NCBI GenBank assembly: GCA_013693815.1
Contig: CP059259.1
Location: 2,399,237 to 2,404,838, forward strand
Length of the DNA stretch: 5,602 nt
Direction of reading: 5' to 3'
Origin: Nocardioidaceae bacterium
GTDB lineage: Bacteria; Actinomycetota; Actinomycetes; Propionibacteriales; Nocardioidaceae
The notes below the pieces were generated by a model that was not told the origin of the DNA, ran no database searches, and saw only the letters and a program-made list of their open reading frames with translations. A program made the translations under genes and the position numbers. Within the stretch, counting starts at the first letter, position 1; each line of letters begins with the position of its first letter. Positions 1 to 5,602 of this stretch are shown one piece after another.

Positions 1-735
1 ATTGTCGACGGGGACCTCACTCGACGACGGATCGCTTGGATGATGTCCGGCGATCACCTCGAGCATCAGCGCGCAATCCTTCGCGGTACGCGCCATGGGA
101 CCAAGATGGTCCAGAGAGAAGGCGAGCGGAATGCTCCCCGCTAGCGGCACCCGGCCATAGGTCGGCTTGAGGCCCGAGATACCACAGTATGCGGCGGGGC
201 CCCGAATCGAGCCACCGGTATCGCTCCCCAATGTGCCGAGAGCTGCTCCCGTTGCTACCGCGCTTGCGGAACCAGAACTTGAGCCGCCTGTCCAGTGGCC
301 TGGATTCCAGGGGTTGCGTGGAATGGGGAATGGCTTCGTCGGGTCCGGAGCACCCATCGCGTATTCCATCGTGGTGAGCTTCCCGACGATGATCGCGCCA
401 GCATCTCGCAGTCGCTGCACCGCTACGGCGTCGCCACTCATTGCGGCTGGATCTTGTACGACACTCTGCCCGGTTGTCGGGCCTTCCAGTGTGGTGATGA
501 TGTCCTTGATGCCGATGGGGATGCCGTGAAGGGGCCCGATCTCCGCCCCGGCCGCAAGAGCATCGTCGGCGGCCACGGCCGCAGCCAAGGCAGCATCCGA
601 ATACCGATCAAGGAACATGCCAAGATCTGCATCATGTCGATCGGCGATCTCGATCGCCTCAGACACAAGGTCGCGGCTCGACAGCTGGCCGCCACGGATG
701 GCCGCCGCCGCCTCGGTGATCGTCCTCACTGACAT
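1..735 (-). CDS. Amidase signature family hydrolase (C-terminus beyond window edge)
   Basis: This serine hydrolase probably cleaves a carboxamide (C-N) bond; the substrate cannot be told from sequence. The 245 visible residues read from ATG at 735 and hold the core of the amidase signature family. The Ser-cisSer-Lys triad is readable: Lys77 in GIPIGIKD, Ser152 in GGSSSGSA and Ser176 in GSDTGGSIR. The 75- and 24-residue spacings match the known triads of this family (for example FAAH Lys142/Ser217/Ser241). The typical ISGLKPTYGRVPL segment follows at 186-198. Family members are usually about 450-500 residues, so roughly half is outside the window. The start could instead be GTG at 729, two codons later. 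That codon would overlap the stop of the repaired upstream gene as GTGA, and it is arguably the better start. The gene is the second of a minus-strand pair. The fold and catalytic residues are certain; the exact amide substrate is unknown. Confidence 0.96.
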   Translation of the reverse strand, partial: MSVRTITEAAAAIRGGQLSSRDLVSEAIEIADRHDADLGMFLDRYSDAALAAAVAADDALAAGAEIGPLHGIPIGIKDIITTLEGPTTGQSVVQDPAAMSGDAVAVQRLRDAGAIIVGKLTTMEYAMGAPDPTKPFPIPRNPWNPGHWTGGSSSGSASAVATGAALGTLGSDTGGSIRGPAAYCGISGLKPTYGRVPLAGSIPLAFSLDHLGPMARTAKDCALMLEVIAGHHPSDPSSSEVPVDN

Positions 736-916
736 CCGAGCGGGTCGAACAGAACCGCGGGCTCAGCTTCCCGCGCCCCGGAAGGCCATACAGTCGCTCG
801 ACGCCATCACGCAATGCTGGCATCGCGGCGACCATGGCCTCGATCTCGTCCTCGGTTGGAGACAGCCCGTGCAGCAGGACCGAGTTGAGGACGACACTGC
901 GATCATTGGTCTCCAT
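726..916 (-). CDS. Small amidase-partner protein (AtzG/GatC-like), apparent -1 frameshift
   Basis: Reading from ATG at 916, about 47 residues run in one frame, including a helical acidic segment (SPTEDEIEAMVAAMPALRD) and VERLYGLPG. Small proteins of this type often sit directly before amidase genes and are thought to act as non-catalytic partners, like AtzG with AtzE or GatC with GatA. As written, the frame continues with atypical sequence to a stop at 659, overlapping the amidase by about 77 bases. One additional G in the G run (forward C run 776-779) would switch to a frame ending AREAEPAVLFDPLGCQ with a stop at 726-728. That ending has the usual EPA-hydrophobic-F look of the family, gives a protein of about 63 residues, and makes a 4-base GTGA overlap with the amidase. 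The coordinates here describe the repaired gene. Start and family are moderately sure; whether the deletion is real or an error is open. Confidence 0.62.
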
Positions 917-1108
917 TCGACACTTCCCTCATTCCCTCCGGGCGTTGAATCAAGGTGTGCGACTCAAACATCCGACATCGACGCGACAGGCAACCACAGC
1001 CTATGCGGATGTCCCGGGCAGTGAAATCGTTGGAGCCAGGCCCCGGCTATCTGACTATCCGAGCGGGGAAGGTCGATGCTCTGAGCCGCCAAGGTTGATG
1101 ATGGTGTC
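917..1108. other. Divergent intergenic region between the amidase unit and the ATPase regulator
   Basis: These 192 bases separate two divergently transcribed genes and must hold promoters for both. I could not find a convincing -35/-10 pair on either strand. A weak candidate for the rightward gene is TTGGAG (1030-1035) and GACTAT (1053-1058) with a 17-base spacer. A 7-bp inverted repeat, ACATCCG (968-974) and CGGATGT (1006-1012), is present, but a match of that size is expected about once by chance in a region this long. No coding potential was seen. Confidence 0.6.
923..930 (-). promoter_or_regulatory. Ribosome binding site of the small amidase-partner gene
   Basis: On the minus strand GAGGGAAG lies six bases before the ATG at 916. 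This is a purine-rich Shine-Dalgarno match at good spacing, and it fixes the start of the two-gene amidase unit. Confidence 0.6.
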
Positions 1109-2902
1109 ATGATCGGCGACACCCTGCGGGAGCAAATGCAGCAGGCTGACGAGCGTAGATTCGTCGGCCGCGCTGCAGAGCTGGCCACGATCGACAGGTT
1201 GCTCGCCTCGGACACCGATATCCGCTTCCTGCTGATCCATGGTCCGGGTGGCATCGGCAAATCCACGCTGGTACGTGAGGTCGCCCGACGCGGTACCGCA
1301 GCCGGCTATCGGCCGGTTAGTTTCGACGGCCGCGCCCTACCCGCCACGCTCGACGGTCTTCGTAAGGCCCTCGCCGTGGACGGCGACCGGCCGCTCGTGC
1401 TGATCGACGAGATCGCCGCACTCGGCGCCAACCTGCTGAGTCTGCGCGAGATCCTGCTCGATCAGCTCCCAGGTTCTGCCCGCGTCGTGCTAGCCGGACG
1501 AGAGCTCCCTCCAGCCGACTGGTGGTCCCAAGGTCTGGACGCCGCAACACGCGTGCTTCGCCTGGACCCGTTCACCGCTGGGGAGGCAACCGAGCTACTG
1601 ACCAGGCGAGGCATCACCGACCCGACGATCGTCAACCGCTTGCTGGACTGGTCGCATGGCTCGCCGTTGGCGTTGACTGTGGCCGCCGAGATCACCGCGA
1701 TGGGTGGGGAGCTGGCGGCAGGCACTGTCGAGGAGCATCTCCTCACCTGGCTCGCGGGTGGGCAAGCAGATGCCGTCGACCGTGAGCTCGTCGAGGTGGC
1801 GGCGCTGTCGTGGTCGGTGGACAACCGGCTGCTGGCCGCGGCGATGCCCGGTAGGCCTACCCGGGCGGCCATGTCGCAGTTGCTCCAGATGCCGGTCGTA
1901 CGCCGGGTAGGAAACCGCGCCGAGCTCCATCCGGTGCTCGCGGCCGCGACCCGGGCCCGGCTCAAGTCCGACAACCCCACCCGCTATCGCACCCTGGTCA
2001 AGCGAATCGCCGAGCACCTGGCAATGCGCGCGAAGCTGGGCGACGTCGGCGCACTGCTCGATCTGTCGGAGCTGATCGAGGATCCAGCTATCCGCGCGGC
2101 GATGTCTGGAGGAGCCAGCGTCACCCATCTCACCGATATCGCGACCAGGTCTGATCTCGATCATTTCGCAAGCCTTACCGGCCTTGCTGACAGTCCGGCT
2201 TGGGCTCCGGTAGAGCAGTTGGCGGCATTGGCGCCACGACACACTTTCGTCGTACGCGAGGCCTCTGGGCGATCCAGCATTCTCGGAGCCTTCAGTCCAC
2301 TTAGCGATCTGGACGAGGACGTGGTGACCGACCCTCTCCTGCAGCAGCTGCTCGATGTCGCCCATAAGCGGGATGCCGTGCCCCACCAGACTTTCCTATG
2401 CACCCCGGTCCTCATCGATCTGGATCCGGAGGTGCTCTCGGAGTCGCTGCGGGTCGGCAACGCCGGGGCGATGCTGCGAGCCGGCAACTGCGACATGCGC
2501 TGGTCGATCGCCTACTACCCCAACGCCGATCAGATCCCTCGCGACTATCTACAGGCCAGCGGCTACGAACCACTCCGGTTCGGACCAGACGGCACCTGCT
2601 GGATCGCGGACTTCGGGCCGGGCGGCATCGTCGGGTTCGTCCTGGCCACCATCTTGGCCGAGCAGGGGTTCACACCACTGATCGCCGACGAGTCCGTGCT
2701 GGCCGACGCTGACCGGCTGCGCATTGCGATAGACACCGCATTCCGGCGTTCGGAGAAGGACCTGCAACTCCGTGCCGTCTTGGAGCTCACCCACCTCGAC
2801 GAGCTTCCGGCTGCTGAGATCATCGAACGCCTGCATGTGAGCCGGGCGACGTACTACCGGTTGCTGCGCACCGCCCGCGAGCGCGTCCTCGGCGCCGACT
2901 GA
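1109..2902 (+). CDS. STAND/AAA-like ATPase with C-terminal helix-turn-helix, putative transcription regulator
   Basis: A 597-residue cytoplasmic protein, probably an ATP-dependent regulatory switch that binds DNA. Visible elements in order: an FVGRAAEL box (18-25) before the nucleotide-binding domain; Walker A GPGGIGKST (45-53); Walker B PLVLIDEI (94-101); a sensor-1-like RVVLAGRE (124-131); and GSPLAL (183-188), which corresponds to the GxPLAL box of STAND/NB-ARC ATPases. Residues about 378-505 show a strand/helix pattern with SGYEPL (484-489) near the end, reminiscent of a degenerate GNAT-like fold, possibly a sensor; this is inference. A helix-turn-helix lies at about 566-593, with its recognition helix near 577-588 (VSRATYYRLLRT). 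The ATG at 1109 is the first start after an in-frame stop at 1082-1084. Its Shine-Dalgarno is poor: AAGG at 1091-1094 is too far away. Met10 (1136) is an alternative. It is transcribed away from the amidase unit, a common layout for a local regulator. Target and ligand are unknown. Confidence 0.88.
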   Translation: MIGDTLREQMQQADERRFVGRAAELATIDRLLASDTDIRFLLIHGPGGIGKSTLVREVARRGTAAGYRPVSFDGRALPATLDGLRKALAVDGDRPLVLIDEIAALGANLLSLREILLDQLPGSARVVLAGRELPPADWWSQGLDAATRVLRLDPFTAGEATELLTRRGITDPTIVNRLLDWSHGSPLALTVAAEITAMGGELAAGTVEEHLLTWLAGGQADAVDRELVEVAALSWSVDNRLLAAAMPGRPTRAAMSQLLQMPVVRRVGNRAELHPVLAAATRARLKSDNPTRYRTLVKRIAEHLAMRAKLGDVGALLDLSELIEDPAIRAAMSGGASVTHLTDIATRSDLDHFASLTGLADSPAWAPVEQLAALAPRHTFVVREASGRSSILGAFSPLSDLDEDVVTDPLLQQLLDVAHKRDAVPHQTFLCTPVLIDLDPEVLSESLRVGNAGAMLRAGNCDMRWSIAYYPNADQIPRDYLQASGYEPLRFGPDGTCWIADFGPGGIVGFVLATILAEQGFTPLIADESVLADADRLRIAIDTAFRRSEKDLQLRAVLELTHLDELPAAEIIERLHVSRATYYRLLRTARERVLGAD

Positions 2903-2968
2903 GCCGCCAGTCTCACCCCGGTCTCAAATCGCTGGACCAACGACGTAATCCGCCTTCAGCCTTGAAGA

Positions 2969-3058
2969 ATGAAGGTACGACGAAGCCTGGCGGCGGCGCT
3001 GGGCACCACGCTTGTTGCCGCCCTGCTGGCGACTTTCCCGATCCAGCCCGCGGCTGCA
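2969..3058 (+). other. Signal peptide of the secreted protein
   Basis: This codes for residues 1-30: a short basic N-region (KVRR), a hydrophobic stretch of about 18 residues, and Pro-Ala-Ala-Ala before the likely cut, leaving a mature N-terminus of LDIPENP. Its frame differs from that of the next long open stretch, so a search based only on uninterrupted frames would miss it and start the gene wrongly downstream. Confidence 0.8.
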
Positions 3059-4588
3059 CTCGACATCCCCGAGAACCCCACCTTCCTCGATGGCATCCCG
3101 GGGGGCAGGTAACCACCCGAACCTGATGTGGCTCAGCCCGGGTGGTAACACGACGATCGATGGTCTCCGCCACGCACGCTGGTACTACTGGTGGGAGGAC
3201 AGCCGGTACCTGATCGAGACTTGCGGCAACCCCAACCTCGTGGTGAAGGAGTACCGAGGGTTGATCGACGGCACGCTCTCCCTGGTGACGACGTGGAAAG
3301 GCTGCCCCAAGAGCGCCCTGAACGACCCCGAGACCGATCCGGACACCGGCGATGCGGTGAAGCGCTACCTGTTGGTCGGCTACGACACCGACGTCCCCCT
3401 CGGTGAGGCACTAGCGCGAATCCACGCTTTTCCTGAGCCGTACAACGACTCCAGCGCCGATGACTGGAGTGGGTTCTACAGCTTCAACAACGGCTCCGGC
3501 CACCGCACCTACCGTGACGGCTGGCTGGAGGGCGCAGTGTCCAGTCCACCGTCGGAGGACCACTTCTGGCCCGGAGGCGCGGACGTCGTCTTCAACTGGA
3601 CCGCACCGGCGGCGAGTGCGGGGTATGTGCCCAAGACGGTCGGGTTTTGGCTCACCGGGCCGACGTTCACCTGGTGCGACCGGATCGGGACCGTGCCCGA
3701 CGACGTGGAGGGCAACGGCAACAACTACCGCCGAGCGCTCGGCCTCGAGATCAGCCAGGCATCCATCCTGGTCTGGGACCCGGTGCTGAAGAAGGTCGTC
3801 GAGAACGCACCCACCGATCTCAGCGACGCCTACACCCTGCGCGGGTGCAACAACCTCGACTTCGACACCTTCGACCCGGTACCGGGCCGGACCTACAACA
3901 TCTATGTCAAGAAGGACTTCCCGAGCTTCCCGGTCAACGGCGAGGAGTTCCGGCTCCACTTCGAGATCGGTCCGGCCTACTGCGGCGAAGACGATTGGGC
4001 GGTGAAGCTGACCGGGTCCGCTCGCTACGGCGGCACGCTGACCTTCCCCAAGAACGAGTACTGCGAGTCCTCGGGGACGCGCCGATCAAGTACCGCTACT
4101 TCTTCTACAAGAAGATTCCCGCTGGCGGATCGAAGCTGATCCAGCATGGGACCAAGCGCGCCCTGAAGCTGCCCGGCTGCGGCCCCGCTACCACTATCAA
4201 AGCCCAAGTCCGCGGCTCCAACTTCGTCGGCAGCGACGGCGGTTGGGTCCCCGCCAAGGCTGTCTCGATACCGGCCAAGAAATGCGTCGCGCCGAAGACG
4301 CCGTCACCGTCCGGTAAAGCGAGCGTGGCCAAGGGCAAGACGATCACCTTCACCTGGACAAAGACCGCCGGCACCACCTACCAGTGCCGAGTCGACACCA
4401 CCGTGAAGCAGCAGAAGGGCACCGCGGGTAAACCGGGCAAGAAGGCCATCCCCTGGAAGGCCTGCGCCAGCCCCTACCAGGTCAAAACCGGCGCACTCAA
4501 GAAGGGCGATCACACCTTCTACCTACGGGCAAAGAGGAACGGAGTGACCGACAAGACCCCGGCAGCCAAGAAGTTCAAGGTCAAGTAG
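2969..4588 (+). pseudogene. Secreted protein with basic C-terminal Ig-like module, reading frame broken twice
   Basis: The ATG at 2969 opens a signal peptide: basic MKVRR, a hydrophobic Ala/Leu core, and AXA cleavage after about Ala30. The frame meets TAA at 3110, just after a six-G run. Dropping one G continues into well-coded sequence (GNHPNLMWLSPGG...) that runs to the GGGG at 4073-4076. Adding one G there continues as GDAPIKYRYFFYKK and ends at TAG 4586-4588. Start and stop are in the same frame, and the restored product is 539 residues. The middle (about 48-370) is acidic and aromatic, and I do not recognise it. The last 170 residues hold about 30 lysines. They end in a module like the bacterial Ig-like domain with pattern FxCxLD...W..C.SP...L..G.HTF.VRA...TPA, seen here as YQCRVD (472-477), WKACASPY (about 496-503) and HTFYLRA. 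All ten cysteines lie after the signal peptide, fitting disulfides. There is no LPxTG or membrane anchor, so it is likely exported by Sec; the RR lacks a full Tat motif. The Shine-Dalgarno is weak (GAAGA). Function is unknown. Confidence 0.78.
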
Positions 4589-4658
4589 GTAAGCGAGCAA
4601 TCGGATAGCTACCGCAGCGCCGGAACAACGACGCGGGCGAAGCAAGTAGGCTGCGGCA

Positions 4659-5183
4659 ATGGCGACCGTGGTACTGACTCTGTTGGGAACCGATCGCGCT
4701 GGGCTGGTCTCGGCGGTGTCCCGGCTGATCACCGAACGCGGAGGCAGCTGGGAGCACAGCCAGATGGCCCACCTGGCCGGGATGTTCGCCGGCATCGTGG
4801 AGGTAGCGGTTCCACCCGACCAGGTCGATGCCCTGGTCGCCGAAGTCGAGGCGTTGAGTGACCAGGGGCTTCGAGTCACCGTCGAGCGCTCCAGCCAGAC
4901 ATCGACCCCCGCCATTCAAGGCGAGCGGATGAGCCTGCACCTGATCGGGGACGACCGACCCGGCATCGTTGCCGAGGTGTCGTCCCTGTTCGCCGAACAT
5001 GGCGTCAACGTAGAAGTGCTGGGCACCCAGGTGGTCGAGGCGCCCATGACCGGCGGACTGCTGTTCGAGGCTGACGCTGTGGTCGTCGTACCGACTGACG
5101 TCGATATTGCAGCTCTCCGGGCCGCGCTCGAGGCGTTGGCCGGTGAGCTGATGGTCGATCTGGACCTGCACGACGGCGAGTGA
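4659..5183 (+). CDS. Twin ACT-domain protein, GcvR-like
   Basis: A 174-residue cytoplasmic protein made of two ACT domains, small ligand-binding folds that usually sense amino acids. The first spans about 4-75 with the loop GTDRAG (10-15). The second spans about 91-165 with GDDRPG (97-102) followed by IVAEVSSLFAEHGVNVE. The segment VVEAPMTGGLLFEA and the ending GELMVDLDL are characteristic of the GcvR type, named after the enterobacterial glycine-cleavage repressor that acts on GcvA. No DNA-binding domain is present, and no gcv genes are in the window, so a role in glycine metabolism is only a family-level guess. Length is normal for the group and the frame is intact. AGTAGG (4645-4650), eight bases before the ATG, is a modest ribosome binding site. 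It lies 70 bases after the secreted-protein gene, with no strong terminator between, so read-through is possible. Confidence 0.9.
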   Translation: MATVVLTLLGTDRAGLVSAVSRLITERGGSWEHSQMAHLAGMFAGIVEVAVPPDQVDALVAEVEALSDQGLRVTVERSSQTSTPAIQGERMSLHLIGDDRPGIVAEVSSLFAEHGVNVEVLGTQVVEAPMTGGLLFEADAVVVVPTDVDIAALRAALEALAGELMVDLDLHDGE

Positions 5184-5201
5184 CCGACGTGGAAGTCGGT
5201 T
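5182..5201 (+). terminator. Possible weak terminator hairpin after the ACT gene
   Basis: ACCGAC (5183-5188) and GTCGGT (5195-5200) form a perfect 6-bp stem with a 6-base loop, plus a G-T wobble outside it, starting at the stop codon of the ACT gene. There is no T tract after it. Actinomycete terminators often lack one, but the stem is short, so this is only a candidate. It would separate the ACT gene from the CMD gene, which appears to have its own promoter. Confidence 0.3.
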
Positions 5202-5211
5202 CGACGGCGCA

Positions 5212-5230
5212 AACTGGTCGCCAACTGGTC
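5212..5230 (+). repeat. Tandem direct repeat AACTGGTC with 11-bp period
   Basis: Two identical 8-base copies, at 5212-5219 and 5223-5230, are separated by GCC, so they recur every 11 bp, about one helical turn. They end six bases before the predicted -35 element of the CMD gene. The position suits an activator binding site, though two copies could be chance. Confidence 0.5.
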
Positions 5231-5236
5231 AGCAGG

Positions 5237-5263
5237 TGTCACAACGGTCTCGCTGGCTACGAC
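5237..5263 (+). promoter_or_regulatory. Predicted ECF41 sigma-factor promoter for the CMD gene
   Basis: TGTCACA (5237-5243) is followed after exactly 16 bases by CGAC (5260-5263). The motif reported for ECF41 sigma factors is TGTCACA-N16-CGTC, so the -35 and the spacing match fully and the -10 differs at one base. ECF41 genes are known to sit beside carboxymuconolactone decarboxylase, oxidoreductase or epimerase genes and to drive them, and the next gene is exactly such a CMD. Transcription would begin near 5270, giving a leader of about 45-50 bases. Confidence 0.65.
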
Positions 5264-5273
5264 AACATCTATA

Positions 5274-5294
5274 GAGAGGCCTATCCGACCTCTC
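5274..5294 (+). repeat. Inverted repeat GAGAGG-N9-CCTCTC in the predicted leader of the CMD gene
   Basis: Perfect 6-bp arms lie at 5274-5279 and 5289-5294 with a 9-base centre. They sit just after the predicted transcription start and 15 bases before the ribosome binding site. The repeat could be an operator or a small 5' leader stem-loop. It does not pair with the ribosome binding site in any obvious way. Confidence 0.4.
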
Positions 5295-5309
5295 ACACCG
5301 CTACAACCT

Positions 5310-5314
5310 GGAGG
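5310..5314 (+). promoter_or_regulatory. Ribosome binding site of the CMD/AhpD-like gene
   Basis: GGAGG lies four bases before the ATG at 5319. The spacing is slightly short, but this is the best Shine-Dalgarno match in the window and it fixes the start. Confidence 0.75.
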
Positions 5315-5318
5315 ACGT

Positions 5319-5602
5319 ATGTCTCGACCCAGCATCAAACAGCACGCACCGGAGGGATATCAGGCAGTCTCTGCCTTGGATCAGTACGTGCGCCAGAACC
5401 TCGACCCGGTCCTACTCGACTTCGTCAAGCTCCGAGCCTCACAGCTCAATGGCTGCGCGTTCTGCGTGGACATGCACGCCGTAGACCTGGAAAAATCTGG
5501 CGTGCCGGCGCGGAAGATCTATGCAGCCAGTGCGTGGCGGGAGACGAGTTTCTTCACCGATCGGGAGCGGGCAGCACTCGCGCTGACCGAGCAGGTCACT
5601 TT
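5319..5602 (+). CDS. Carboxymuconolactone decarboxylase / AhpD-like family protein (C-terminus beyond window edge)
   Basis: The first 94 residues of a CMD-fold protein are visible. LRASQLNGCAFCVDMH (38-53) holds the redox pair Cys46-x-x-Cys49 and His53, the arrangement used by alkylhydroperoxidase AhpD for thiol-dependent peroxide reduction. The following ARKIYAASAWRETSFFTDRE (64-83) and ERAALALTEQVT (83-94) are typical of the single-domain AhpD-like branch, usually about 150 residues, so roughly 50-60 residues lie outside. The CxxC makes a redox role more likely than ring decarboxylation. In many actinomycetes such a gene is followed by an ECF41 (SigJ-like) sigma factor gene. The upstream TGTCACA-N16-CGAC element supports that arrangement here, but the downstream neighbour is not visible. 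The physiological substrate is unknown. Confidence 0.93.
   Translation, partial: MSRPSIKQHAPEGYQAVSALDQYVRQNLDPVLLDFVKLRASQLNGCAFCVDMHAVDLEKSGVPARKIYAASAWRETSFFTDRERAALALTEQVT

Noticed and set aside
968..1012. 7-bp inverted repeat ACATCCG ... CGGATGT in the divergent region
   Set aside because: With arms this short and a 31-base gap, about one such match is expected by chance in 190 bases, and the centre-to-centre distance of 38 bp is not a whole number of helical turns.
1595..2386. Open frame of 263 codons on the minus strand inside the ATPase gene
   Set aside because: It is antisense to a gene with clear motifs, its product has no recognisable domain, and long antisense frames are usual in GC-rich coding DNA.
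3012..3098. ATG at 3012 as the start of the secreted protein
   Set aside because: The resulting N-terminus is an out-of-frame reading of the signal peptide, rich in Pro, Ser and Arg, and has no export signal. The ATG at 2969 gives a proper signal peptide.
3647..4070. First part of an apparently continuous frame ending at 4588
   Set aside because: In this part the product is Arg/Gln/His-rich and lies across the well-coded middle frame. Only the segment after about 4077 is real coding sequence in this frame.
3094..4080. Programmed ribosomal frameshifting at the G runs
   Set aside because: No classic X XXY YYZ slippery heptamer in the right phase or stimulatory structure is evident, and the gene would need two events in opposite directions. 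Length error or mutation in the runs is simpler.
4589..4658. Terminator between the secreted-protein gene and the ACT gene
   Set aside because: Only an imperfect pairing of GGTAAGC with GCTACC could be found, with mismatches and no T tract, so it was not annotated.
4581..5171. Open frame of 196 codons on the minus strand across the ACT gene
   Set aside because: It is antisense to a well-supported twin-ACT protein, and its composition (rich in Gln, His, Arg and Asp) is that of a shadow frame.

Overview
The window looks like chromosomal DNA from a high-GC Gram-positive bacterium (Actinomycetes). Codon third positions are overwhelmingly G or C, and the gene families fit: a STAND-type ATPase regulator, a twin-ACT GcvR-like protein, an ECF41-associated CMD/AhpD-like protein and an Ala-rich signal peptide. 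I cannot name the genus from the sequence. No tRNA, rRNA, CRISPR array, transposase or att site was seen. No gene-free stretch exceeds about 200 bases.

Layout. (1) Positions 1-916, minus strand: a two-gene amidase unit. A small accessory protein of the kind that precedes many amidases (916 down to about 726) is followed by an amidase-signature-family hydrolase whose C-terminal half lies outside the window. The small gene carries an apparent one-base deletion. Repairing it gives a classic GTGA stop/start overlap with the amidase. (2) Positions 917-1108: a divergent intergenic region. (3) 1109-2902, plus strand: a 597-residue STAND/AAA-like ATPase with a C-terminal helix-turn-helix, probably a transcription regulator and possibly of the divergent amidase operon. 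(4) 2969-4588, plus strand: a secreted, cysteine-containing protein with an acidic/aromatic N-terminal part and a very lysine-rich C-terminal part ending in a bacterial Ig-like module. Its reading frame is broken twice, by one extra G at 3100-3105 and one missing G at 4073-4076, so start and stop are in the same frame although the middle is not. (5) 4659-5183, plus strand: a twin-ACT protein of the GcvR type. (6) 5319 to the window end, plus strand: the N-terminal 94 residues of a carboxymuconolactone decarboxylase/AhpD-like protein with a CxxC...H motif. It is preceded by a match to the ECF41 sigma-factor promoter motif (TGTCACA-N16-CGAC), by an 11-bp-period direct repeat just upstream of that, and by an inverted repeat in the predicted leader.

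The most useful points for a reader are three. All three reading-frame breaks lie in short G/C runs, so sequence error must be excluded before any of these genes is called a pseudogene. The predicted ECF41 promoter implies that an ECF41 sigma-factor gene may lie just beyond the right edge. The ATPase regulator is placed so that it could control the amidase unit. The genes otherwise appear to be independent neighbours rather than one pathway, and I saw no convincing evidence of an entirely new system.
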